Positions 37,871 through 49,076 are shown, counted from the stretch's first letter. The stretch is 64,000 nucleotides of DNA from Bdellovibrionales bacterium Ga0074137 (GCA_001464715.1 LNDT01000029.1:1-64000); one strand, 5' to 3'. The notes: generated by a model not told the origin, from the letters alone. Made by a program: numbers and translations.

Positions 37871-38488
37871 TTAGGGACCAAACTCGATCGTCGCCGAAAA
37901 GTATTCCGTCGCAGACGGGCCACAAGACCCCGTACCACAATCCCAAGTGAAGGACTCCTCGGCTCTCAAGACTACGGGCGCCGTCAAATCACGGCTGACC
38001 ACCTGGGCACCGGCATGAGCTCGCCGAGTCGTGGAAACCGGATCAACACTGATCAAATTGAAAGAATTCGAGCGAACGTCCAGGACCGGGTCGCCCTTGA
38101 ACGCAGACTCCGAACGAAGAACGATCACAGCGTTGCCCATCAGTTCGACCTTCTGCCCGTCGATCTCCGAATCGCACGTCAGCGCCGGTTTGACCGTGTA
38201 CCCGAAACTCTTTAGGTTCCTCCCATCAAAAACATCAATCACGATGTCCTTTTGGCAAACGTCGGAATTTTGAAGAGAATAGCCACCGCCTGGCGTGCGC
38301 TGAACCACAGATTTATAAATTCGAACGCGCCCGGTTGTCTGTCGAACGGGCTCAAGGTTCGGCATCGTCACAGATCCGACATTTTCTTCCTGAGGACCGT
38401 TCGTCCCTTCGGCATTTGACAGCGTGGGGCCGACAGCCACGGCGACCGTGACCAATAGAAATTTTGCCTGTTTCGAAAGTTTACCCAT
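37871..38488 (-). CDS. secreted protein, unknown function
   Basis: A 205-residue protein with a signal peptide (residues 1 to about 25). The ATG at 38488 is chosen because AAGGAG lies 9 bases upstream; a longer frame to 38560 lacks one. The mature part is beta-rich with paired Cys (CQKD, CDSE, CGTGSC) that suggest disulfides. First gene of the three-gene operon ending in the TIGR02147 regulator. Confidence 0.7.
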   Translation of the reverse strand: MGKLSKQAKFLLVTVAVAVGPTLSNAEGTNGPQEENVGSVTMPNLEPVRQTTGRVRIYKSVVQRTPGGGYSLQNSDVCQKDIVIDVFDGRNLKSFGYTVKPALTCDSEIDGQKVELMGNAVIVLRSESAFKGDPVLDVRSNSFNLISVDPVSTTRRAHAGAQVVSRDLTAPVVLRAEESFTWDCGTGSCGPSATEYFSATIEFGP

Positions 38489-38628
38489 CTGCAATTCTCC
38501 TTTTTCTGATCGCCGTTCGGAATGAACCGCTTGAAGCCATCCTGCCCTTGAAAGAATCATCGAAACAATCTTGCTCTCACAAACAGTCCCTCAAAGCGAA
38601 GACGTCTTTGTCTACACCGGCGCTTCGA

Positions 38629-39198
38629 TTACCGAACCCATTTCACTTTCATGGTCGCTTCGCGGATGGACAGACACTCTTTTGAGAATGCGGCTAGAAC
38701 ACTTTCGCTGAATTCCCGCGCGGCCCAGCGAAGATCTTCCAGCGAAGCGGTCTTCACGGGCGTGCCTTCGTTGGAAACATTCACCGCAAAATGAATGAGG
38801 CCCGAGGATGGCGAAACAGTCGCAATGGAGATCGAAAGTTTTCCTTCACCGTCCGGAAGAACGACGAAGATGTCATCACCATCGCGGCGAACGGTGAATC
38901 GCGACGACTGTCTTGCAACGACGTCTTTGACGATCGCTGCGAGGAGCCGCTGAAGCGCCACCATTTCAGCCAAAGTTGCGTGATGTTTTTCGACGATGAA
39001 GTGAACCATGCGCGCACCGCGAATTTCCGACTTCGATAGAAGGTCTTCGCCGTCCACCATGTGCGCAAAGTCGATATCGCAAGGTCCGACCCACGATACG
39101 ACCGAGTCGCCAAGAAGGCCATGGTCCAAGTACGCATAGAGCGAACGAAGCTGAGTTCCGTCGTACGCAAATTCCTTTTCAATAAACTTGGTCAGCAT
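38629..39198 (-). CDS. DUF366 family protein
   Basis: A 189-residue protein of the DUF366 family, known from archaea and scattered bacteria. The family motifs are YDGTQLRSLYAYLDHGLLG, the following CDIDFAHMVDGED, and SEIRGARMVHFIVE. Its biochemistry is not established. It follows queC directly on the same strand, with only the long palindrome between them, which hints at a link with 7-deazaguanine or queuosine metabolism. No signal peptide, so cytoplasmic. Confidence 0.85.
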   Translation of the reverse strand: MLTKFIEKEFAYDGTQLRSLYAYLDHGLLGDSVVSWVGPCDIDFAHMVDGEDLLSKSEIRGARMVHFIVEKHHATLAEMVALQRLLAAIVKDVVARQSSRFTVRRDGDDIFVVLPDGEGKLSISIATVSPSSGLIHFAVNVSNEGTPVKTASLEDLRWAAREFSESVLAAFSKECLSIREATMKVKWVR

Positions 39199-39210
39199 AT
39201 CTCTCCCGGG

Positions 39211-39281
39211 AGGGTACCCGGTTCTTTTTTGAGAAACGCTGCGCGAGACGCGCCGTTTCTCAAAAAAGAACCGGGTACCCT
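39211..39281. repeat. long perfect palindrome after queC (copy 2)
   Basis: The inverted arms are 28 bases each (39211-39238 and 39254-39281). The 15-base centre itself holds a GCGCG/CGCGC stem. The outer arm shares GGTACCCGGTTCTTTTT with the palindrome after lysS. It overlaps the queC stop codon. The inner arms of the two copies differ, yet each remains perfectly self-complementary. Confidence 0.8.
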
Positions 39282-39918
39282 AAAACGCGCGTTGGAAACG
39301 TTGGCAGGATTCGCACTGGCCGCAGGGCTTTTCTCCACCAAAGTAACATGGCCACATCAAATCAAACGGCGCACCCAATGTGCGACCGAGTTTCACAATT
39401 TCAGTTTTCGTCATGGCAGTGGTGAAGCACTTCACTTCGACGTGGTTCGACGTTGAAAAGTGAAGCGCCTTTGTCATGGACTGCAAATAAGCTTCGGAAT
39501 TATCCGAAAAAGTCTGAGCTTCTTCGAAGTTAAATCCTGGGATCAGCCAGTTCGCTTTGAGCGATTCGGCGAACGCAGCACCAATGTTGAGGAAAATTCC
39601 ATTTCGGTTCGGAACCCAGACGGCTTTTGCAGTCTCGGCACTCACTTTAAGATTGTCGATGGAAACTGAAGTCGTGGGAACTTCCATCGAGGCGTCGACC
39701 AGCGACGTCTTTGTGAAATCACGAAACCAAGGAAGAGCCACCACGTGGTGACGAACGCCAGCGAGAGCTGCGATCTTCGTCGATCGTTCGATCTCGCGTG
39801 CGGCCGCCCGTTGACCATAGTCAAACGTCAGCGCGAGAAGCACTTCGCTCTCTTTTTTTCCTCGAAATAGATTCACCGTCGAATCGAGCCCCGACGAGAG
39901 CAAGACGACCGACTTCAT
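39280..39918 (-). CDS. queC: QueC, 7-cyano-7-deazaguanine synthase
   Basis: A 212-residue QueC, which makes preQ0 from 7-carboxy-7-deazaguanine using ATP and ammonia for queuosine synthesis. The ATP-pyrophosphatase P-loop is LLSSGLDST at residues 6-14. WVPNRNGIFLNIG and a C-terminal zinc site CGQCESC follow. The length is usual. It is followed by the DUF366 gene, while tgt and queA lie 6 and 12 kb away on the same strand. Its stop sits inside the copy 2 palindrome. Confidence 0.93.
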   Translation of the reverse strand: MKSVVLLSSGLDSTVNLFRGKKESEVLLALTFDYGQRAAAREIERSTKIAALAGVRHHVVALPWFRDFTKTSLVDASMEVPTTSVSIDNLKVSAETAKAVWVPNRNGIFLNIGAAFAESLKANWLIPGFNFEEAQTFSDNSEAYLQSMTKALHFSTSNHVEVKCFTTAMTKTEIVKLGRTLGAPFDLMWPCYFGGEKPCGQCESCQRFQRAF

Positions 39919-39923
39919 TGGGC

Positions 39924-40463
39924 CTAAACCTTTTTCGACGCTTTCGCCGCGCGAGGCTTCTTTGTCTTTGCTGCGGCTTTCGGCACAGAAGAAGTCTTTT
40001 TAGCAGACGAAGTCTTGGTCGAAGCAGAAGCTTTTGGTGCAGCGTCTTGCACCGCTGGTGCCTTCACGTCTTGCACCGCAGGTGCAAAACTCACATCTTT
40101 CACCCACTCGGGGACCCAGCGTTTGTTGAAGCGAACTTCGGAGTCCTGCGCTTTTTCGATGAGCTGTTTTCGGACAGTCTCGGCGCGCTCAAGAACAGAT
40201 CGGCTCACGCGGCCGACGATATCGTTCGGATTTTTTTCGATCGCCTGAAGTGTTTGTTTCAAAAGCGCCGGGATGGACTCTTTCGTGTGAGAGAGACCCA
40301 AAAGAACTTGATCGGCTCGATCTACAAACGGCTGCGCTTTTTCGACCAGCGGTCGAAGCAGCGGACGCAAATTTTCACTTTTTAGTTCCGACGCCAGTTT
40401 TGATGCTTTGATCTTCGCTGCGGCTTTAAAACCGGGTTTTGCGCTGCTCGTGTGTTCTGACAT
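39924..40463 (-). CDS. protein with histone H1-like basic tail
   Basis: A 179-residue cytoplasmic protein. The first 115 residues look helical. The last 60 are almost only Lys, Ala, Ser, Thr and Pro (two AVQD/KAPAVQD repeats, then KKPRAAKASKK), like the tail of bacterial histone H1-like proteins. The ATG at 40463 is chosen because AGGGGGAA lies upstream and it avoids overlapping recJ; a frame to 40538 exists. It sits 5 bases before queC, so it is cotranscribed. DNA binding through the tail is plausible but unproven. Confidence 0.6.
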   Translation of the reverse strand: MSEHTSSAKPGFKAAAKIKASKLASELKSENLRPLLRPLVEKAQPFVDRADQVLLGLSHTKESIPALLKQTLQAIEKNPNDIVGRVSRSVLERAETVRKQLIEKAQDSEVRFNKRWVPEWVKDVSFAPAVQDVKAPAVQDAAPKASASTKTSSAKKTSSVPKAAAKTKKPRAAKASKKV

Positions 40464-40506
40464 GACTGAATTCCCCCTCGAAAACTTTCGTCTCCGTTGG
40501 TGGGTA

Positions 40507-42366
40507 TCACGTGCGGTGGCCCCCGGCAATCTGGACATCCTGAATCATGAGCTGAATCGTGCGCGAACCTTGGTAGTGATTCCACTGCACTTCTGCGATC
40601 ACCGACACACGCGAACCAAGCTCTGGTTCAGCGCCGGGTGGTGGCGAAAACCAAATTCCCTGAACGGCCTCAGCGCCCGCTTGAGCGAGTCTCAGCCTCA
40701 AATGCCCGCCCTTTAAGGTTCGCACTTGGGCCACCAAGCAGTCGTCGAAACGAAAAAGTGGAATTGGCGACTGCGCACCGAACGGACCCATATGCTCGTG
40801 CCAATTCATAAACGAGGGGTTTAGCTCGGAGAAATGACTAATCGCATCGTACTCGAGCACAGATTCGCGAGCCGCACCCGCTGCACCTTGCGCTAAATAC
40901 CATCGCTCCAATGTCTCGCGGAATTCGTCGAAACGATCACGTTTGGCTTCAAACCCCGCAGCGACGGCGTGCCCACCGAATTGATCAAGACAGTCTGTCG
41001 CCGCGTCCATCGCATCTAAAAGACTGATCGACATTCCGTTCGGACCGCGTGCGCTTCCGACAATCGAACCCGCATCACCTTCGATCGCGCCAACGAAGGC
41101 AGGAAGTCCAAAACGCTGACTAAAGCGTGTCGCTACAAGTCCGACAACACCGCGATGAAATTTGTCGCTCGCAATAACAATAGCACCGCGAGGCGCTCGG
41201 TCTTTTAAAAGGCGTTCAGCTTCATCGTCGGCGGACTTTTGCGACGCCTGCCGATCTTGATTGTTAGAGAGTACACGAGACACCAAGTCTCGCGCACGAT
41301 CAGGATTGGATTCGGTATAGAGATCGAGCGGCTGAATTCCAGACCCCATGCGAGACAGCGCATTGAGTTTTGGCGCAAATCGCAACGCAACGTCTTGCGC
41401 GTTTAAGGGGCGCCCCCAAAGTTCGAGCGCTTTTAGTAGCTCGCGAAGGCCCGGTCGACTCGTCTCTGCCAGCTTTACAAGACCGTGCTTCACTAAAATT
41501 CGATTTTCGAATTGAAGAGGAACAAGGTCAGTGATCGTACCAATCGCAAAGCAGTCCAAAAGTATTTTTGGATCAAAGGCGTCTTTGATAAGGCCTTCTT
41601 CCAAAAGCGCACGACGCAGGGACAAGATCAGGTAAAAAATCACTCCGGTGCCACACAAATGCCCCAGGCCCGAAGTGCAATCGCCGCGGTTGGGATTCAC
41701 AACCGCATGTGCTTTTGGAAGAATCACTTTGCCTTCATCGTGCTTTGGCAAATGGTGATCTGTAACAATGACGTCGATTTTAAGTTCGCGCGCTGTTTCG
41801 ACTTCGTCCATCGCGGTGATTCCAAGATCGATCGAAATCAAAAGCGTGCAGTCAGTTTCCTTTTTTAGTCGCTCGATCGCTTCGCTGTGGAGGCCGTAAC
41901 CTTCCGTCAGACGCTGCGGTTGGTAGCCACGAACTTTTTCGAAGCCCAAAAGTTCAAAGGCCTGAAGCGCCATCGCAAGACCGCTTGTGCCATCAAGATC
42001 GTAATCTCCGTAAAGAACAATCGACTCTTGCTTTGTGCGCGCCTGAACCAATCGCTCAATCGCGCGGTCCATATCTTTTAGAGACATTGGGTCACGAAGC
42101 GACTTCAGCGAAGGCTTAAACCACTCGGCCGCCGCTTCGGGCCCGTCTATCCCACGTGAAAAAAGAATTTCGGCCAAAGATTTTGGAAGCCCTTGGGGCC
42201 AGTCTTTGAATGTGTCAGAGAGAGTAAAGTCCGGATCACTTGCGCTTCCGTGTGGCCTAGCCGATGAGGCTAAGTTTCGGCGGGCCCAGCGCCGCTGAGC
42301 TTGAGGGACCGTCGGAACATTTATCTGTGCCGACGGTTCGGGTGAAGGAGCGATATTCATTGTCAT
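40507..42366 (-). CDS. recJ: RecJ, single-strand DNA-specific exonuclease
   Basis: A 619-residue RecJ, a 5'-to-3' single-strand exonuclease used in recombination and repair. The DHH phosphoesterase core is visible: GDYDLDGTSG, VTDHHLPK, then the DHHA1 part with FGGHAVAAGFE. An OB-like domain ends the protein. All metal-binding Asp/His motifs are present. It follows the secF gene after about 45 bases. The upstream N-terminal residues are Pro/Ser-rich. Confidence 0.95.
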   Translation of the reverse strand: MTMNIAPSPEPSAQINVPTVPQAQRRWARRNLASSARPHGSASDPDFTLSDTFKDWPQGLPKSLAEILFSRGIDGPEAAAEWFKPSLKSLRDPMSLKDMDRAIERLVQARTKQESIVLYGDYDLDGTSGLAMALQAFELLGFEKVRGYQPQRLTEGYGLHSEAIERLKKETDCTLLISIDLGITAMDEVETARELKIDVIVTDHHLPKHDEGKVILPKAHAVVNPNRGDCTSGLGHLCGTGVIFYLILSLRRALLEEGLIKDAFDPKILLDCFAIGTITDLVPLQFENRILVKHGLVKLAETSRPGLRELLKALELWGRPLNAQDVALRFAPKLNALSRMGSGIQPLDLYTESNPDRARDLVSRVLSNNQDRQASQKSADDEAERLLKDRAPRGAIVIASDKFHRGVVGLVATRFSQRFGLPAFVGAIEGDAGSIVGSARGPNGMSISLLDAMDAATDCLDQFGGHAVAAGFEAKRDRFDEFRETLERWYLAQGAAGAARESVLEYDAISHFSELNPSFMNWHEHMGPFGAQSPIPLFRFDDCLVAQVRTLKGGHLRLRLAQAGAEAVQGIWFSPPPGAEPELGSRVSVIAEVQWNHYQGSRTIQLMIQDVQIAGGHRT

Positions 42367-42411
42367 TCCCTCCGTACCGTCACTGTTGAAAACAAGAATC
42401 CAAAAGTTCAG

Positions 42412-43419
42412 TTAGGCCGTTGTCAGCTCCGTGTGAGGGAGACCGCCCGAGGGCACGACCTTTTCCATAACGATGATCAAAGGTGCAGCCACGTAGATCG
42501 ACGAGTAGGTTCCGACAATAATGCCGATGATAAGAGTGAATGCGATATCCGCGATCACTCCGCCAGCGAACACATAAAGACCCAAACAAGCTAACATCGT
42601 CGAACCCGCAGTGAGGAACGTACGTCCCAGCGTATCGTTGATCGCTCTATTGATGATGAAGGAAAGTGGCTTTTCGCGAAACTGCGGCGCTGTCTCTCGG
42701 ATTCGGTCAAACGTTACGATGGTGTCGTTCAAAGAATAACCAATTAAAGTCAGAACCGAAGCGATGATCTGAATATTCACTTCACGACCAAGAAACGCGA
42801 ACAATCCAAGAATCATCAACGAGTCGTGCACCAGGCAAATGATGGCGCCCGGGGCGTAAACGTAATCGAAGCGAATCGAAACGTAGATTAAAAGCACCAA
42901 GAAGCTGTAGAAGGCCGCCAACATCCCGTTCTTCTTTAGCTCAGATCCGACCTGCGGTCCCACTGTATCGACACGGCGAATGCCCTCGGGCGAAAGCGAG
43001 AGCTTTGTGGTCAGCGCCTCTCGAACTTTCGCAAGAACCTCGTTGTTCTTTCGATTCTGTTCACTTTCGTCTTTTCCTTCTGGCGTACCAAGACGAATCA
43101 AAAATTCATTCTCACCGCCGAAGCTTTGAACGTTCGGAGACACGACGCCCGCACCTTGAAGCGTGGTTCGTACCTGCTCGGCCGTTGTCGGCGAAGCAAA
43201 CTGAACCTGCATCTCGGTTCCACCTGCGAAATCGATTCCGTAGTTGAAACCTTTTACGACGATGAAACCAATCGCAAGAAGAGTAAGAATTGTCGTAATA
43301 ACGCCCATGAGTGGCGCAAGCTTTACGAAGTCATATTTGTAGCCGCGGTCTTGAGGCGACAAGCGGGCTTTGTCTGCGAGATTTTTAGAAGTCATATTTC
43401 CGCCGGGTTGTTGTGCCAT
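42412..43419 (-). CDS. secF: SecF, protein translocase accessory subunit
   Basis: A 335-residue SecF with six membrane segments and one large periplasmic loop. It assists SecYEG with proton-driven release of exported proteins. The sign is VVKGFNYGIDFAGGTEMQV at the first membrane-loop junction and the C-terminal motifs ASVLTLIGYSLNDTIVTFDR. It starts 9 bases after secD, in the usual yajC-secD-secF order. Confidence 0.96.
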   Translation of the reverse strand: MAQQPGGNMTSKNLADKARLSPQDRGYKYDFVKLAPLMGVITTILTLLAIGFIVVKGFNYGIDFAGGTEMQVQFASPTTAEQVRTTLQGAGVVSPNVQSFGGENEFLIRLGTPEGKDESEQNRKNNEVLAKVREALTTKLSLSPEGIRRVDTVGPQVGSELKKNGMLAAFYSFLVLLIYVSIRFDYVYAPGAIICLVHDSLMILGLFAFLGREVNIQIIASVLTLIGYSLNDTIVTFDRIRETAPQFREKPLSFIINRAINDTLGRTFLTAGSTMLACLGLYVFAGGVIADIAFTLIIGIIVGTYSSIYVAAPLIIVMEKVVPSGGLPHTELTTA

Positions 43420-43428
43420 TGTCGTCCC

Positions 43429-45123
43429 CTACCACTTGATCGAAGGATTGAATTTTAATCGCAGAACCAAGAGGTCATAAACTGCTCGTGTGCAGAAGAC
43501 TGCAGTGAACAAAGTGATGAAGAGACCCGTCATCAGCGTGATAGCGAAACCACGAATCGAGCCAGATCCGTAGTACATCAACACGACGCAAACCATGATC
43601 GACGTAACGTTCGCGTCGAAGATCGACGAGAAAGCTTTGTCATATCCAAGCGAGATGGCCGAACCCATCGAGACGCCGCTGCGGAGCTCTTCTTTAATGC
43701 GCTCATAAATCAGAACGCTGGCGTCGACCGCCATACCAAGACCCAGCGCGAGACCCGCAAGTCCCGGAAGCGTCAGCGAAGCGCCAAGCGCAGAAAGAAC
43801 TGCGATCGTCAGCATCGTATTGAGACCCAGCGACAAACTCGCAATAAGTCCCGCTGTTCGGTAGTAGAGAATCATGAACAAAAAGACAAACCCAGCGGCG
43901 GCCATCGCGCCCATCGTGCCTTTTTTAATCGCGTCCGCACCTACCGAAGGACCCACGGTTCGCTCTTCCAATTGCTCCAAAGCCGCCGGCAAAGCGCCCG
44001 ACTTCAATGTGATTGATAGAGTTCGTGCCTCTTTCATTGTCTCTTCGTAAGAACGGCTTCCAAGCGTGATCTGACCTTGTGTCGTGATCGGGCTTTGAAT
44101 CACCGGGGCCGATTTAACGATGCCGTCCAAAAGGATCGCCATCATTTGACCTTTGTGTTTCGTGGTCATTTCGCCAAACTGTCGTCCTCCGACAGCATCG
44201 AGGCGGAAACTGACGACCGGTCGGCCAGTTTCACCGGGGGTGACAAAAGCGTCTGTCAAAAGATCGCCCGGAACCGTTTCCGTACTCATCAGCAAATGAG
44301 GAATACGACCCGCTTCCATAGTTTCAGCGTTCTCTGGCTTTTCAAAACGAACAATATTTCCGGCTGGGAGCTTACCCTTGAGAGCAAGGTTCAACTTTTC
44401 AACATAGGCCGTGTACTTGAGGTCGGGACCAAGTTTGAATCCACCCGTCTTTTCGGCTTCATCAATCAGCGCCTGAAGCTGAGGCTGAGGGAACTCTTGG
44501 TTAACGATCATGAAATCAAGACGAGCTGTTTTGTTGATGAGCTCTTTCGCGTTGACCGCATCTTGAATTCCAGGGAGCTGAACAAGAATTCGGTCGTCGC
44601 CTTGGGCTGCGATCGACGGCTCGGCCACTCCGAATTCATCAATACGATTTCGAATCGTCTCGATCGAACGTTCAACCGTGCCTTTCGCAAATTCGCGAAC
44701 ATGAAGCTCGGTCATTTCAAAGACAAGACCGCTGCCAGCGCGACTTGAAGCGAATGTGGGACCGTAAATGTCTTCCACTTTTTTCGTGATCGCCGCATCA
44801 CTGGCTTCAGGAGCAACAACAAGAATTTGTGGTCGATCGACTTCACCGCCAACCGAGATGTCTTGAAAAGAAATCTTCGCGTTCGTGAGCTCGTCGCGAA
44901 CGGTGGCCATCATGCGTGTGGCCTCTTGCTTGAGCGCGCCCTGAACGTCGACTCGAAGGACCAGGTGGAGACCACCTTGAATATCAAGACCCATGACCAT
45001 TTTGTCTTGCGACGGCCACCAGATTTTTGAAGTGTCGACGAAATTTGGTAACGCCCAAATGAGGCCCAAGACCGTGACCGCCGAGACAATAAAAAGTCTC
45101 CAGCCTAAGTTTTTATTCTTCAC
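43429..45123 (-). CDS. secD: SecD, protein translocase accessory subunit
   Basis: A 564-residue SecD with one N-terminal membrane segment, a large periplasmic domain (GLDIQGGLHLVLRVD, then the P1 beta-rich region) and five membrane segments at the C-terminus, including GMAVDASVLIYERIKEEL. It overlaps yajC by 4 bases and secF follows. Together with SecF and YajC it drives late steps of Sec export. Confidence 0.97.
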   Translation of the reverse strand: MKNKNLGWRLFIVSAVTVLGLIWALPNFVDTSKIWWPSQDKMVMGLDIQGGLHLVLRVDVQGALKQEATRMMATVRDELTNAKISFQDISVGGEVDRPQILVVAPEASDAAITKKVEDIYGPTFASSRAGSGLVFEMTELHVREFAKGTVERSIETIRNRIDEFGVAEPSIAAQGDDRILVQLPGIQDAVNAKELINKTARLDFMIVNQEFPQPQLQALIDEAEKTGGFKLGPDLKYTAYVEKLNLALKGKLPAGNIVRFEKPENAETMEAGRIPHLLMSTETVPGDLLTDAFVTPGETGRPVVSFRLDAVGGRQFGEMTTKHKGQMMAILLDGIVKSAPVIQSPITTQGQITLGSRSYEETMKEARTLSITLKSGALPAALEQLEERTVGPSVGADAIKKGTMGAMAAAGFVFLFMILYYRTAGLIASLSLGLNTMLTIAVLSALGASLTLPGLAGLALGLGMAVDASVLIYERIKEELRSGVSMGSAISLGYDKAFSSIFDANVTSIMVCVVLMYYGSGSIRGFAITLMTGLFITLFTAVFCTRAVYDLLVLRLKFNPSIKW

Positions 45124-45545
45124 GCATTACCACCTTTAGCACCACTCTTTGAAGCGTCCGAAGCGGAAGCATTTTGCGTGATCGCTTGCACCGACGAAGA
45201 GATCGCCGAACGAAGCATTTTGACGCGAACGCCGTCGGAGATTTCAAGAGTTACAAATTGATCCGTGAGTCCCTCGACTCGACCGAACATTCCAGTCGAA
45301 GTGACAACTTCATCACCGCGCTTCAGCGCAGAGATAAATCCCTGACGAAGCTTCTCGCGCTTTTGCTGAGGACGAAGAATGAGAAAGTAAAAAATTGCGA
45401 CCATGGCAACAAGCGGAACCATTTGAACCCACGCCGGTGCTGCTTGGCCCGGAGCCGCTTGCGCCTCTGCTTGAGAAGCAAGAATCAACAGCGGCAAAAC
45501 AACAGACAAACCTAAAACGGCCATCGAACGAACGGACTGAAGCAT
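45120..45545 (-). CDS. yajC: YajC, preprotein translocase subunit
   Basis: A 141-residue membrane protein of the YajC family. The single membrane segment with FYFLILRPQQKR and the GDEVVTSTGMFGRV region are the family marks. An N-terminal hydrophobic stretch (residues 1-28) looks like a signal peptide, and a Ala/Ser-rich tail follows the core. It comes between tgt and secD, as in E. coli. Confidence 0.94.
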   Translation of the reverse strand: MLQSVRSMAVLGLSVVLPLLILASQAEAQAAPGQAAPAWVQMVPLVAMVAIFYFLILRPQQKREKLRQGFISALKRGDEVVTSTGMFGRVEGLTDQFVTLEISDGVRVKMLRSAISSSVQAITQNASASDASKSGAKGGNA

Positions 45546-45617
45546 GCGGACTCCCTGAAGAAATTGTCGGATCGGTTGAGAGAATGTCTCCGCAAGGCCG
45601 CTATTGGCAACAGCGAG

Positions 45618-47258
<1,641 letters not shown>

Positions 47259-47262
<4 letters not shown>

Positions 47263-49076
47263 ACTAAAAGCCCCTCTTTTAAAACGTAGCGCGTGGCGCG
47301 AGTTTCACCGAGCCGAACTAAAAAACCAGAATCAACAAGCTCATTGAGATCTCGAAGTGCCGACGCTCGCGAGACACCGAATCGCTGGGTCACGTCACGG
47401 ACCCCAATGTCCCCTCGTGTAGCAAGCTCGGATAGGACCTGCAACTGCCGAACGCGAAGCCTGCTTTTATTTTGATCTGAGTTCATCCGGGGACGCATTG
47501 ATGAAATTTCAAGCGCTTTTCCAAATTGATGCGCAGGTTTCGGAGCAGGCCAAACCTTAATAAGAACCTGATCGCGCAGCGCCAAGCGATCGCCCTGAAG
47601 TTCGAGCCAATCACTTCCCTCGCCCAAAGCTTTTCGAATGCGAGAGACCGCCACAGCTAAAAGTCGATCGTGTCGATCCGGTTCATAGCGATAGCCCCAC
47701 ACGGCTTCCACGACATCCCGCTTGAGACACGAGCCGTGAGTAAGACGAAGTAAAAGCTTTCCCAAAATTCCGCCAAACCCACCGCGCGAAAGCCTCGCGT
47801 CACCCTCTGAGAGCGCGATCACTGTGTCCCCAGGCGCACCAAGAACGATCGCCGTCTGCGAAAAATTCAAATCAATCAGCGGAAGGAGTAGTCCAAAGTA
47901 TCCTGTGTTCAAAAGTTCGACGTCGACTCCGCTTTGCCGATGGGCCACGCGGTCCATCAGATCTCCGAACGGATCTTCGGTGGGCCGAATTTCTTTTTTT
48001 CCGTCGCTCGAATGATGGCGACGCTCAGAAAGTCGACGCTCGATCCATGACGAAGCTTCGGGCTGGCCAAGATTTGGTTTGGACTCTCGTCCGCTCTCGT
48101 ACAGAACTTCGTTTCTGAACTCGGTAATTTTTCGATTCAAATCTCGATGGACATCGCTTAGCTGGGTCTCTCCAGAAAGCCCTTTTTCAGCGGCTAAGAG
48201 TGAAAACAAAGCATCATCGGGCCGCTTTTCTAGTCTTGAAATCCAGGCTCTGCGTAGGTGAAGTGCTGCTGTCTGAAGGTAGTTTTGACTTCCGACGATA
48301 TCCTCCGCTGCCGCTTCCAAAAAGCGTCTGGCTTGGCGCAATCGGCCCCGCAAAATTAATTGGCGAGCAATTTCCAAGCGAAGTTCAGAGCGCGAGTACG
48401 AGTCGTCAGGTTTTAAATCTATCAACGCTCTATGAAGACGCGCGACAATTCGGCTCGGGTCCAACCCGAAAACGGCTTCGTATTTTAATAGCGAAATCGT
48501 AATCGCGTCGCGAAAACCTTCGTGGCCAGTGCTTGTGGCTAGATCGCGAGCCTGCTTGAGTGCTTTAATACCTCTTCGGGCGCGCCCCGTTGCGACGAGG
48601 CTGTGGCCAAGAAGATCAAGACTAAGAATTCGAGCCAGAGGTTGAAGAGGGTCATCAGACACTTCGGCTGATTCCAAAGCTTCACGCGCTAACTTGACGG
48701 CCTCCGCGAAATTTCCGCGGACGAAATCCAGGAAACCTTGCGCCTGGGATTTGTAGAACGAAATCAAATCCGTCGAAGAATGAATGTCCGTTAAACGCCG
48801 AATGAGTGCGGTCGATTCTTTGTAGCGACCGGCTCGAGAAAATCCGAGCGACAAATAAAACGCAACGATCGCCGTGCGCCGAGGTGAAGCCTTGTCAGAG
48901 AGAAGCCTCGAACCAATTGCGAGAGCGCGTTCAAAGTCGCCGCGAAGAACCAAAGTGCCAACCAGAAGTTCGGACGCGCTGGCTTTTTGAAAGTCCGTAA
49001 GATGGAAAGCCGCTAGCCGTGACGATTCACCGCGCACGAACAGTTGAGCTAGCTGCTTGTAAGATACCTTCGCCAC
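47259..49076 (-). CDS. TPR-containing regulator with two winged-helix domains
   Basis: A protein of about 605 residues. Residues up to about 320 form TPR-like helical repeats. Then comes an OmpR/SARP-like winged helix (LTHGSCLKRDVVEAVWGY, AVSRIRKALG, around 475-530 in this count). A final DeoR/MarR-type helix-turn-helix (IGVRDVTQRFGVSRASALRDL) follows at the C-terminus. No receiver domain, so regulation is probably by ligand or protein binding to the repeats. The GTG at 49076 is the best start; a TTG at 49127 is possible. It is divergent from the cytochrome-like operon at 49241, which it may control. Confidence 0.7.

Noticed and set aside
39211-39281. The palindrome after queC as an ordinary Rho-independent terminator
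   Set aside because: No T-run follows the stem on either strand, and the T/A runs lie inside the stem.
44077-44748. A 223-residue plus-strand frame antisense to secD
   Set aside because: It is a shadow of the highly conserved secD coding sequence.
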